From Roseobacter sinensis (GTDB lineage: Bacteria > Pseudomonadota > Alphaproteobacteria > Rhodobacterales > Rhodobacteraceae), in contig NZ_JALIEB010000007.1 of assembly GCF_025755255.1 (NCBI RefSeq), positions 1 through 64,000 of the forward strand: a stretch of 64,000 bases of DNA. Reading direction: 5' to 3'. Positions 25,208-33,037 of the stretch are shown one piece after another. The position numbers and the translations under genes are program-made. The notes under the pieces are model-generated. The model was not told the DNA's origin. It worked only from the letters and a program-made list of their open reading frames with translations, and made no database searches. How positions within the stretch are numbered: the stretch's first letter is position 1; every line of letters begins with the position of its first letter.

Positions 25208-26101
25208 TTACCGAAAGCCGATCGATTCAAGATATTCCCGGTTCGCCCGCGCATCGCCCAGCGGGTCCGGGTCCAAAAGCGGGTCGCAGTCCTGTTCCAC
25301 CGTGCACCACCCCTCGAAGCCTGCGTCCAGCAGCACCTGCCGCACTGCCGGGAAGTCCACGTCGCCTTGCCCGAGATTGCAGAAAATCCCCTGCCCGCAG
25401 GCGTCATAGAATCCGGTGCGCTTGGCGATCACGTCCGCCTTCACCGCCGGATCGATATCCTTGAAATGCATGTAGGAAATGCGCCCGATGTGCCGCTTCA
25501 TGAAGGCCACCGGATCGAACCCCGCGTAGGAGTGATGCCCCGTGTCGAAACAGACCTTCAGAACGCTGTCATCGATCTCGTCCAGCAGCCGCTCCAGCTC
25601 CGGCTCAAAGTCCATGAAGCCCGCCGCGTGGGCGTGAATGCCGACGGTAAGCCCGTACTCCTCGGCGCCCATTTTCGCGATGGTCCCGATGCGGTCGCGA
25701 TAGGCGTTCCACTCCGCGCTGTCCATCTGCTCGGCCTCCGCCGCGCGGCCGGCCGTCGGCGCACGGCGCGGCGAAATGGAATCGATCAGCACCATATGCT
25801 GCGCGCCATGGGCCACAAGCGCCTTGCAGGTGCGCACCGATCCATCCATCACGTCGTCCCAGGCGTCCGGGTCGTGGAACGGCCGGAACACCACCCCGCC
25901 GATCAGCTCCAGATCGTGCTGCGCCAGCGCCGCGCCCAGCTGCGCAGGGTCCTCCGGCATGAAGCCCACCGGCCCCAGCTCGATGCCTTTGTACCCCGCC
26001 GCCGCGCAATCCTTCAGCACCGACTGCCAGGTCGGGTTGCGCGCATCCTCTGCAAACTCCACGCCCCAGGAGCAGGGCGCATTGCCAATCCGTATCGTCA
26101 T
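25208..26101 (-). CDS. IolE/inosose-type TIM-barrel isomerase/dehydratase
   Basis: 297 residues of the AP-endonuclease-2-like TIM barrel family, which includes inosose dehydratase (IolE) and inosose isomerase (IolI). The start IGNAPCSWGVEF differs from the usual IolE opening, which reads like GIAPINWSNDD. Metal-ligand motifs are present: GIHAHAAGF, CFDTGHHSY, YMHFKDID and GWCTVEQD. In this cluster it is the only candidate for the dehydration of 2-keto-myo-inositol, so an IolE role is inferred. The ATG is preceded by AAAGGGCAC. It lies between two dehydrogenase genes on the same strand, with gaps of 12 and 17 bp. Confidence 0.78.
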   Translation of the reverse strand: MTIRIGNAPCSWGVEFAEDARNPTWQSVLKDCAAAGYKGIELGPVGFMPEDPAQLGAALAQHDLELIGGVVFRPFHDPDAWDDVMDGSVRTCKALVAHGAQHMVLIDSISPRRAPTAGRAAEAEQMDSAEWNAYRDRIGTIAKMGAEEYGLTVGIHAHAAGFMDFEPELERLLDEIDDSVLKVCFDTGHHSYAGFDPVAFMKRHIGRISYMHFKDIDPAVKADVIAKRTGFYDACGQGIFCNLGQGDVDFPAVRQVLLDAGFEGWCTVEQDCDPLLDPDPLGDARANREYLESIGFR

Positions 26102-26118
26102 GAGTGCCCTTTCCCGGG

Positions 26119-27222
26119 TCAGAAATCGGAAATCGCCTTCCATGTCTTGTCGGTCGACGACACCATGGCCGCCGCGATCACGCGGTTGACCTCCAGGCCA
26201 TCGCGGAATGTGGGCCAGATCGGATCGCCCGTCTCGATGGCCCGCAGGAAATCGCGCGCTTCGATTATGATCTGATCCTGGTAGCCGGTGCCATGCCCTG
26301 GCCCCTGGCAGAAAGGCTCATAGTCAGGGTGCGCCGGACCGGTCAGGATCTTGGTGAAGCCGCGCGTCGCCTCCGGCCCCTCAGCGCGGTAGAGCCAGAG
26401 CGCGTTCTGGTCCTCCTGATCAAAACGAATAGCCCCCTTGGTGCCGGTGACCTCATACGCATAGCCCATCTTGCGCCCGGTTGAGATGCGCGAGAAGTAG
26501 AGTTGACCCATCGCGCCGCGGACAAAGCGGCACATCATCTGGCCATGGTCATCGTTGGTCACGGTACCGCCGGGCCGCGCCTTATGCACGGTCTCGACCT
26601 CGGCGATCAGCCGGTCGATTGGACCAAGCAGCGCCAACGCTGCGTTGATCATATGGGGCGCGAGGTCGCCCATGGTGCCGTTGGCGTCGCCCACCGTGCG
26701 CCAGCTTGCGGGTGTCTCGGGATCGGCCAGAAAATCCTCTGTGTGCTCGCCGCGAAACCATGTGACATCGCCGATCACGCCATCGGCGATGAGCGCGCGG
26801 GCATATTGGCTGGCCGGGGTGCGGATATAGTTGAAGCCGGTCATGTTCGCGACGCCGGCCGCGTCGGCGGCGGCAACCATCGCCTGGCTGTCCTGCAGCG
26901 AAGCGCCCAAGGGTTTCTCACAAAAGACAGCTTTGCCAAGCGCAAACGCAGCCTCTGCAATCCCGCGATGGGTCTCCTGCGGGCTTGCAATCACAACCGC
27001 CTCGACCCGCGCGTCCTCGACCAGGACCCGCCAATCATCCGTTGCCCGGGCAAAGCCGTAGGCCGCCCGGTATCGCTCTGCGCTTTCGGGAGAGGTGGCG
27101 CAAATCATCTCCAGCCGGGGCCGCAAGCCTGTGTTGAACACCGCCCCCACCGCCGACATCGCCACCGCATGGGCCTTGCCCATGTACCCGCCGCCGACAA
27201 TGCCTATCCCGATCTCAGCCAT
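26119..27222 (-). CDS. Gfo/Idh/MocA family oxidoreductase, first gene of the divergent inositol unit
   Basis: 367 residues. The N-terminal Rossmann motif is IGIVGGGYMGKAHA, the EKP motif is CEKPLG, and the C-terminal substrate-binding region contains GDLAPHMINAALALLG. It is probably NAD(P)-dependent and acts on a cyclic polyol or its ketone. AAGGAA lies upstream of the ATG. The start is only 26 bp from the LacI-type operator at 27248-27263, so this minus-strand unit and the divergent iolDCBJG operon should be repressed together. Confidence 0.85.
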   Translation of the reverse strand: MAEIGIGIVGGGYMGKAHAVAMSAVGAVFNTGLRPRLEMICATSPESAERYRAAYGFARATDDWRVLVEDARVEAVVIASPQETHRGIAEAAFALGKAVFCEKPLGASLQDSQAMVAAADAAGVANMTGFNYIRTPASQYARALIADGVIGDVTWFRGEHTEDFLADPETPASWRTVGDANGTMGDLAPHMINAALALLGPIDRLIAEVETVHKARPGGTVTNDDHGQMMCRFVRGAMGQLYFSRISTGRKMGYAYEVTGTKGAIRFDQEDQNALWLYRAEGPEATRGFTKILTGPAHPDYEPFCQGPGHGTGYQDQIIIEARDFLRAIETGDPIWPTFRDGLEVNRVIAAAMVSSTDKTWKAISDF

Positions 27223-27247
27223 CGGCGTTCCTTTTGCGAGACTCCGG

Positions 27248-27263
27248 TTGCAACCGGTTGCAA
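27248..27263. promoter_or_regulatory. LacI-type operator, copy 2 (iol divergent promoter)
   Basis: TTGCAACCGGTTGCAA is a perfect 16-bp palindrome identical to the core at 22247-22262. It lies between the divergent starts of the Gfo/Idh/MocA gene (26 bp away) and iolD (81 bp away). A partial third half-site, GGTTGCAACC, overlaps its left side. Identity at two promoters of one pathway makes chance unlikely. Confidence 0.85.
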
Positions 27264-27343
27264 AATTTGTATCGTGAGAGTCGGAGCTGTTCAAGACGCG
27301 AATTGATAAGGCCGCAACAAACGCCTGAAGGACCCCTGTTTCG

Positions 27344-29206
27344 ATGACCTCTCACACCCTGACCACTGCGCAGGCCATCGTGAAATGGCTGGACAATCAG
27401 TTCATCGAAGTGGACGGGGCCGAGATGCGCGTCTGCGGCGGCGGCTTCGGCATATTCGGCCATGGAAATGTCCCCTGTCTGGGCGAGGCGCTTTACGGTG
27501 TGCAGGAGACGCTGCCGCTCTACCGCGGCCAGAACGAGCAAAGCATGGGCTTCGCCGCCGCGGGCTACGCCAAGCAATGGTTGCGCCAGCGGTTTATGTT
27601 CTGCACCGCATCCGCCGGGCCGGGCACCTCGAACCTCGTCACCTCCGCGGCGCTCGCCCATGCGAACCGCCTGCCGATGCTGCTGCTCTGTGGCGATGCC
27701 TATGTCACCCGCTTGCCGGACCCGGTACTGCAGCAGATGGAGCATTTTCACGACCCGACCCTCGGCGTGAATGATGCGTTCAAGCCGGTCAGCCGCTACT
27801 GGGACCGGATCACGCATCCCGCGCAGATCATCCAGTCGCTGCCCGCGGCGCTGGCGACGATGCTCGACCCAGCCGATTGCGGCCCAGCCTTCATCGGCCT
27901 GCCGCAAGATGTACAGGGCTGGGCTTACGACTACCCGGGGGAGTTCTTCGAGAAGCGCGTGCACCGCATCCGCCGTCAGACACCGGATGCGGCTGAAATC
28001 ACCGATGCCGCGGCGCTCCTGAAAACCGCGAAACGCCCGATGATCATCGCGGGCGGTGGGGTTCAGTATTCTCGCGCGGTTGCCGAGCTGACCGCCTTCG
28101 CCGAGGCGCACCAGATCCCCGTGGTCGAGACCATTGCGGGCCGCGCGAACCTGATCGACACCCACCCGCTCAACATCGGGCCCATCGGCGTGACCGGGTC
28201 CGACAGCGCCAATGCCATCGCCGAAGAGGCCGATGTGATCTTGGCCGTGGGCACACGTCTGCAGGATTTCACCACCGGCTCCTGGACGGCCTTTGCCAAG
28301 GACGCGCGGTTCATCTCTCTGAATGCGGGCCGACACGACGCGGGCAAACACCGCTCCCTGCCCGTCGTTGGCGACGCGAAACTGGGGCTTGTGGCGCTTG
28401 ACGCGGCGCTCGGTCCGTATAACGCACCCGAACCTTGGGTGGAGTCCGCCCAAGCCCACCGAGCTGATTGGGTGGCTTATGTCGCCGACAACGTGTCCTA
28501 CGGCGACAACCGCCCCAATTCCTACGCCCAGGCCATCGGCGTGGTGAACGCGCTCTGCGACCCGTGCGACCGGGTGGTCGCCGCCGCCGGGGGCCTGCCC
28601 GCCGAGGTCACGGCCAACTGGCGCACGCTCGATCCCGGCACCGTGGATGTGGAGTTCGGCTACTCCTGCATGGGCTACGAGATCTCCGGGGCCTGGGGCG
28701 CGCGCATCGCGCAATCCCAGCGCGAGCCCGAGCGCGACACCATCACGTTCTGCGGCGATGGCTCCTACCTGATGCTGAACTCCGACATCTACTCCTCGGT
28801 GCTCACGGGCAAGAAGCTGATCATCCTCGTGCTCGACAACGGTGGCTTTGCGGTGATCAACAAGCTGCAGACCAACACCGGGAATGAGAGCTTCAACAAC
28901 CTGATCGTCGACTGCCCCACGGTGGCCGCGCCCTTCGCGGTGGACTTCGAAGCGCACGCCGCCTCCATGGGGGCGAACGCCGAAACCGTCGAAAACCCCG
29001 CCGAGCTTGCCGAGGCCTTCAAACGCGCCCAAGCCGCCGACAAGACCAGCGTGATCGTCATGAAGGTCGATGCCTACGAGGGTTGGACGACGCAGGGCCA
29101 CACCTGGTGGGAATGCGGCACGCCGCAGGTCTCCGCGTCCGAGAAAGTGCGGGCCGCTCATGCAGAGTGGGAAAGCGCGCGCCCCCGCCAGCGGAAGGGT
29201 GTCTGA
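27344..29206 (+). CDS. iolD: 3D-(3,5/4)-trihydroxycyclohexane-1,2-dione hydrolase (IolD)
   Basis: 620 residues, a ThDP-dependent enzyme that hydrolyses the ring of the trihydroxycyclohexanedione to 5-deoxy-D-glucuronate in inositol breakdown. The N-terminal ThDP pyrimidine domain contains the catalytic Glu in GQNEQSMGFAAAGYAKQ. A central domain follows, and the C-terminal diphosphate-binding site shows FCGDGSYLML then VLDNGGFAVI. GCGGGFGIFGHGNVPCLGEAL near residue 30 is typical of IolD. It is the first gene of the plus-strand iol operon, 81 bp downstream of the operator. Its stop overlaps the iolC start by one base. Confidence 0.95.
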   Translation: MTSHTLTTAQAIVKWLDNQFIEVDGAEMRVCGGGFGIFGHGNVPCLGEALYGVQETLPLYRGQNEQSMGFAAAGYAKQWLRQRFMFCTASAGPGTSNLVTSAALAHANRLPMLLLCGDAYVTRLPDPVLQQMEHFHDPTLGVNDAFKPVSRYWDRITHPAQIIQSLPAALATMLDPADCGPAFIGLPQDVQGWAYDYPGEFFEKRVHRIRRQTPDAAEITDAAALLKTAKRPMIIAGGGVQYSRAVAELTAFAEAHQIPVVETIAGRANLIDTHPLNIGPIGVTGSDSANAIAEEADVILAVGTRLQDFTTGSWTAFAKDARFISLNAGRHDAGKHRSLPVVGDAKLGLVALDAALGPYNAPEPWVESAQAHRADWVAYVADNVSYGDNRPNSYAQAIGVVNALCDPCDRVVAAAGGLPAEVTANWRTLDPGTVDVEFGYSCMGYEISGAWGARIAQSQREPERDTITFCGDGSYLMLNSDIYSSVLTGKKLIILVLDNGGFAVINKLQTNTGNESFNNLIVDCPTVAAPFAVDFEAHAASMGANAETVENPAELAEAFKRAQAADKTSVIVMKVDAYEGWTTQGHTWWECGTPQVSASEKVRAAHAEWESARPRQRKGV

Positions 29207-30183
29207 TGCTCAAAGAGGCCCTCGCCACCGGCAACTTCCTCGTAATCGGTCGGGTGGGGATGGATTTCTACCCCGACCCGCCGGGCACCCGCACGCGGCA
29301 GGCCACCACCATGCATGTGAGCATGGGCGGCTCGGCGGCGAACACGGCGGCGGGGCTGGTGAAACTGGGCTGCAAGGCGGCGCTGGTCACGGCGGTCTCG
29401 GATGACGCCGTGGGCTGGTACTGCGAAGGCCAGCTCGATCACTACGGGGTCGACCGCACCCATGTGAAACGCGTGCGCGGCGAGTATCGCACCTCGCTTG
29501 CCGTCTACGAGACGCGCATCGAAGAGCACCAGTCGGTCATCTACCGCAACAACGCGGCGGATTTCCAGATGAACACCGCCGACATCGACGCCATCGACGT
29601 CGCGGCCTACGGAGCCGTGCTCACCGCAGGCACGGTCTTTGCCGCCGAGCCTTCGCGCGCTGCGGCCTTCCGCGCCTTCGACAAGGCCAAGGCCGCAGGC
29701 CTTCCGATCCTCTTTGACATTGATTATCGCCCCTACAGCTGGCCCTCGGCGGAAGAAGCCGCCGAGGTGCTGACGCGCGCGGGCGATATGGCCGATGTGA
29801 TCGTCGGCAATGACGAAGAATTCGGCTTCATGGCCGGTCACATCGACAAGGGCCTCGCCAAGGCCCGTGCACTGGCCGAGAGCACCGCGGAGATCGTGAT
29901 CTACAAGATGGGCCCGGACGGCGCGATCACCTTCGCGGATGGCACCGAGACCCGCACGGGCATCTACCCGGTCGAGGCCGTGAAACCCACCGGCGCGGGC
30001 GACAGCTTCATGGCGGGCCTGCTCGCCAGCCTTGCGACAGGCCGCCCGCTGAAAGAGGCGGTGCTGCGCGGCTCCGCCTGCGCCTCCCATGTGGTGGCCC
30101 GCCCCGGCTGCGCGCCCGCCATGCCCGACACTGAGCAACTCGCGGCCTTCCTCGCCGCGCACCCCGGCCCGACCCCGGCCTAG
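29206..30183 (+). CDS. iolC: 5-dehydro-2-deoxygluconokinase (IolC)
   Basis: 325 residues of the PfkB kinase family; it phosphorylates 5-dehydro-2-deoxy-D-gluconate (DKG). The PfkB signatures are clear: the early GG site (SMGGSAANTAAGLVKLG) and the late PTGAGDSFMAGLLA, whose Asp is the catalytic base. The length and the FYPDPPGT segment fit IolC. I took the ATG overlapping the iolD stop (TGATG), since the longer frame runs inside iolD. No IolJ-like aldolase is fused here, unlike in some IolC proteins; a separate aldolase gene follows. Confidence 0.92.
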   Translation: MLKEALATGNFLVIGRVGMDFYPDPPGTRTRQATTMHVSMGGSAANTAAGLVKLGCKAALVTAVSDDAVGWYCEGQLDHYGVDRTHVKRVRGEYRTSLAVYETRIEEHQSVIYRNNAADFQMNTADIDAIDVAAYGAVLTAGTVFAAEPSRAAAFRAFDKAKAAGLPILFDIDYRPYSWPSAEEAAEVLTRAGDMADVIVGNDEEFGFMAGHIDKGLAKARALAESTAEIVIYKMGPDGAITFADGTETRTGIYPVEAVKPTGAGDSFMAGLLASLATGRPLKEAVLRGSACASHVVARPGCAPAMPDTEQLAAFLAAHPGPTPA

Positions 30184-30195
30184 GAAGGAGACATC

Positions 30196-31056
30196 ATGCA
30201 CATCGCCCCGCACGACAATCAGAACAAGCCCATCGTGGGCGCGGAGGACCCTACGGTTCCGCTGAATTACTTCAACATCGTCAAGCTGACCCAGGGCCAG
30301 AGTTTCGAGTATCAGGTGCCGGGCTACGAGACCTGCATCGTGCCCGCCACCGGCACCGTGGATGTTGAGGTCGCGGGCGTCACCTTCGACAGACTTGGCA
30401 ATCGCGGCGAAGACGTCTGGGACGGCGAGCCCGAAGGCGTCTATGTGCCCGTCGGCGCGAAGGTCCGCATGACCTGCACCTCGGACGCCACCGAGACTTT
30501 CATCGCCGGAGCCAAGTATGACAAGGTGCTGGAGCCCTTCGACGTGCGCGTGCCCGAGCTCGACAAAGTGCAATACGGCTCCGACGACACCAAGACCCAC
30601 CGCAAGATCAAGCACATCCTCGGCCAGAAACAGCACGGCAAGGTCGGGCGGCTGCTGGTCTCGGAGCTTTTCACGGTGGGGCAGGGCGGCTGGTCGGGGT
30701 TCCCAGCGCACAAACACGACACCGATAGGCGGGACGGGCCCGGGGGGGATATTATCGAGACGCGGCACGACGAGACCTACAACTTCCGCTTCCGGCCCAA
30801 GCACGGCTCGGGCGTGCAGATCTTGCAGCGCGAGGAGGACAAGCCCGGCGATGCCTATCAGCTGATGGACGGCTCCACTATCTGCATCGACAAGGGCTAT
30901 CACCCCTGCGCGGTGATGCCGGGCTATGAGATGTATTATTTCACCATCCTTGGCGGGCTCAGCCAGCGCAGCCTGGTGCAGTATTTCCAACCGACCCACG
31001 CCTATCAAATCGAGACGATCCCGGGGATCAAGGACATGGTGGCGAAGTTCAAGTGA
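30196..31056 (+). CDS. iolB: 5-deoxy-glucuronate isomerase (IolB)
   Basis: 286 residues of the KduI/IolB family. It isomerises 5-deoxy-D-glucuronate to 5-dehydro-2-deoxy-D-gluconate. It is a double-cupin protein with a metal-site segment (FPAHKHD, then DETYNFRFRP) and the C-terminal HPCAVMPGYEMYYF. Length is normal. AAGGAGA precedes the ATG by 6 bp, 12 bp after iolC. A 152-bp spacer with strong GC-rich dyads separates it from the aldolase gene, so the operon may be tuned there. Confidence 0.93.
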   Translation: MHIAPHDNQNKPIVGAEDPTVPLNYFNIVKLTQGQSFEYQVPGYETCIVPATGTVDVEVAGVTFDRLGNRGEDVWDGEPEGVYVPVGAKVRMTCTSDATETFIAGAKYDKVLEPFDVRVPELDKVQYGSDDTKTHRKIKHILGQKQHGKVGRLLVSELFTVGQGGWSGFPAHKHDTDRRDGPGGDIIETRHDETYNFRFRPKHGSGVQILQREEDKPGDAYQLMDGSTICIDKGYHPCAVMPGYEMYYFTILGGLSQRSLVQYFQPTHAYQIETIPGIKDMVAKFK

Positions 31057-31118
31057 CGCAGTTTGCAACGTCGCAAGATGCACGGAGGGCAACCCCCGGC
31101 CGCGGGCACGGGGCTGAA

Positions 31119-31168
31119 AGCCCCCGCCCGGGGGGGCGGTCGGGGGCTGCCCGGCGGTGCCGCCGGGC
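31119..31168 (+). repeat. GC-rich structured spacer between iolB and the aldolase gene
   Basis: Two dyads lie side by side. AGCCCCCG (31119-31126) pairs with CGGGGGCT (31141-31148). Directly after, GCCCGGCGG (31149-31157) and CCGCCGGGC (31160-31168) form a 9-bp stem around TG. It resembles the dispersed intergenic GC palindromes common in roseobacters and could act as an attenuator or mRNA stabiliser. No T-tract follows. Confidence 0.5.
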
Positions 31169-31208
31169 GATGTCTCTCAATTCGACGACCTGCGACGGGA
31201 CATAGCCC

Positions 31209-32048
31209 ATGCCCCTCGTCACCCTCGCCGACGTCCTGCAACCCGCTCTCAAGGACGGCTACGCCGTTGCCGGCCTCGTTACGCTCGGCTGGGAAGACAT
31301 GCGCGCCTATGTGGCCGCCGCCGAAGCCGAAGACGTACCGCTGATCCTGCAGGCCGGCCCCTCCTGCCGGGCCCACACACCGCTGCCAATCCTCGGCAAG
31401 ATGTTCCGTCACCTCGCCGAAAGCGCCTCCGTTCCGGTCGTCGCGCACCTTGACCACGGTTACACCGCAGAGGAGTGCCGCGAGGCACTGGACTCGGGCT
31501 TCACATCTCTCATGTTCGACGGCTCGCGCCTGCCGCTGCAGCAGAACATCGACGAAACCGCGGCCATTGCAGAGATCGCGCATAGTGCTGGCATCTCTTG
31601 CGAGGGCGAGATCGGCTTCGTGGGATACGCCCAAGGCGCCGCGTCGCAAGGCACCGACCCCGATGAAGCTGCACAATTCGCCCGCGAGACGCACGTCGAT
31701 GCCATGGCCATCTCCGTTGGCAACGTCCACCTCCAGGAGAACAAGGAGGGCGGGCTCGACGAGCCGCGCATCCGCGCCATCGAAGCTCTGACGGATGTCC
31801 CGCTGGTGATCCACGGCGGCTCCGGCGTACCGCTCGCGCAACGCCAGCACCTCGCGCGCACGTCCCACGTCTGCAAATACAACATCGGGACCGAGCTGCG
31901 CATGGCCTTCGGCGCCGCTCTGCGTGACGCGGTCAACAGCGTCCCCACCCGCTTCGACCGCGTGGATATCCTCAAGGACACCCACGATCCGCTCGTCGCG
32001 GCCACCCGTGCGGTGCTGCGCGGGCTGAAAGGAGAGGTGCAATGCTGA
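31209..32048 (+). CDS. iolJ: Class II aldolase, probable DKG-phosphate aldolase (IolJ-type)
   Basis: 279 residues of the fructose-bisphosphate aldolase class II family. In the inositol pathway IolJ splits 6-phospho-5-dehydro-2-deoxygluconate into dihydroxyacetone phosphate and malonate semialdehyde. The metal- and catalysis-linked motifs are VVAHLDHGYTAEE, GEIGFVG, AISVGNVH and LVIHGGSGVP. No dedicated fructose-bisphosphate pathway gene is adjacent, so the iol context decides the call. It overlaps iolG by 7 bp. The next enzyme, IolA (malonate-semialdehyde dehydrogenase), is not in the window. Confidence 0.83.
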   Translation: MPLVTLADVLQPALKDGYAVAGLVTLGWEDMRAYVAAAEAEDVPLILQAGPSCRAHTPLPILGKMFRHLAESASVPVVAHLDHGYTAEECREALDSGFTSLMFDGSRLPLQQNIDETAAIAEIAHSAGISCEGEIGFVGYAQGAASQGTDPDEAAQFARETHVDAMAISVGNVHLQENKEGGLDEPRIRAIEALTDVPLVIHGGSGVPLAQRQHLARTSHVCKYNIGTELRMAFGAALRDAVNSVPTRFDRVDILKDTHDPLVAATRAVLRGLKGEVQC

Positions 32049-33037
32049 ACATCGGGATTCTTGGCTGTGGTCGGATCGGTGCAGTGCACGCGGGATCCAT
32101 CTCCCGGATTGACGGCGCGCGCGTCAGCGCTGTTTCCGACGCTATCCCGGCCGCGGCGCAAACGCTGGCCGAGAAGACCGGTGCCCCGGTGCGCGACAGC
32201 GCCGCCCTGATCGATAGCGCCGAGGTCGACGCAGTCGTGATCGGCACCCCAACAGACACCCACTACGGTCTGATCCACGCAGCGGCCAAAGCGGGCAAGG
32301 CGATCTTCTGCGAAAAGCCCATCGACATGTCCGCCGATCGCATCCGCGACTGCATGTCGGCGGTCGCGGCGGCGGGCGTGCCCTTCATGACCGCCTTCAA
32401 CCGCCGCTTCGATCCGAATTTCGCGCATCTGCACACCCGCCTGACTGCCGGTGACATCGGCGCGGCCGAGATCGTCACGATCCTCTCGCGCGACCCGTCA
32501 CCGCCGCCGGTCAGCTACATCAAAAGCTCCGGCGGCATCTTTCGCGACATGATGATCCACGATCTGGATATGGCGCGGTTCCTGCTGGGCGAGGAGCCCG
32601 TCACCGTCTTCGCCGTCGGCAGCGCGCTGGTCGATGCGGAGATCGGTGCGGCCGGCGATGCGGACACCGCCGCCGTGACGCTCACCACCGCCAGCGGCAA
32701 GATCTGCCAGATCAGCAACTCGCGCCGCGCCACCTATGGCTATGACCAGCGGATCGAGGTGCACGGGGCTGCGGGCATGCTGCGCGCGGCCAACGTGCAG
32801 GAGCACACCATCGAAGTCGCAACCGCCGCAGGTTTCGCGACAGCGCCTGCGCAGCACTTCTTCCTCGAACGCTATGAGAGCGCCTATCTCGCCGAGATGG
32901 AGCATTTCGTAGAGGCGCTGCGCACGGGCAACCCGCCGTCGCCGGGAATCGTCGATGGGCTTCGCGCACAGGTGCTTGCCGACGCCGCGACCCGGTCCTG
33001 GGCGAGCGGGCAGCCGGTCAAGATCCCGCTCGACTGA
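32042..33037 (+). CDS. iolG: Inositol 2-dehydrogenase (IolG)
   Basis: 331 residues of the Gfo/Idh/MocA family; it oxidises myo-inositol to 2-keto-myo-inositol with NAD+. Motifs: Rossmann GILGCGRIGAVHAGS, then FCEKPID near residue 97, and the substrate-domain signature GGIFRDMMIHDLDMARFLLGEEP, of which RDMMIHDLDMARF is diagnostic for inositol dehydrogenases. It is the last gene of the iol operon, overlapping the aldolase by 7 bp. Its 3' end overlaps the convergent UdgX gene by 20 bp. Of the three Gfo/Idh/MocA proteins here this is the best IolG match. Confidence 0.9.
   Translation: MLNIGILGCGRIGAVHAGSISRIDGARVSAVSDAIPAAAQTLAEKTGAPVRDSAALIDSAEVDAVVIGTPTDTHYGLIHAAAKAGKAIFCEKPIDMSADRIRDCMSAVAAAGVPFMTAFNRRFDPNFAHLHTRLTAGDIGAAEIVTILSRDPSPPPVSYIKSSGGIFRDMMIHDLDMARFLLGEEPVTVFAVGSALVDAEIGAAGDADTAAVTLTTASGKICQISNSRRATYGYDQRIEVHGAAGMLRAANVQEHTIEVATAAGFATAPAQHFFLERYESAYLAEMEHFVEALRTGNPPSPGIVDGLRAQVLADAATRSWASGQPVKIPLD

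Noticed and set aside
27215-29161. 648-codon open frame opposite iolD
   Set aside because: iolD is unmistakable on the other strand; the antisense translation has no domain and would overlap the operator.
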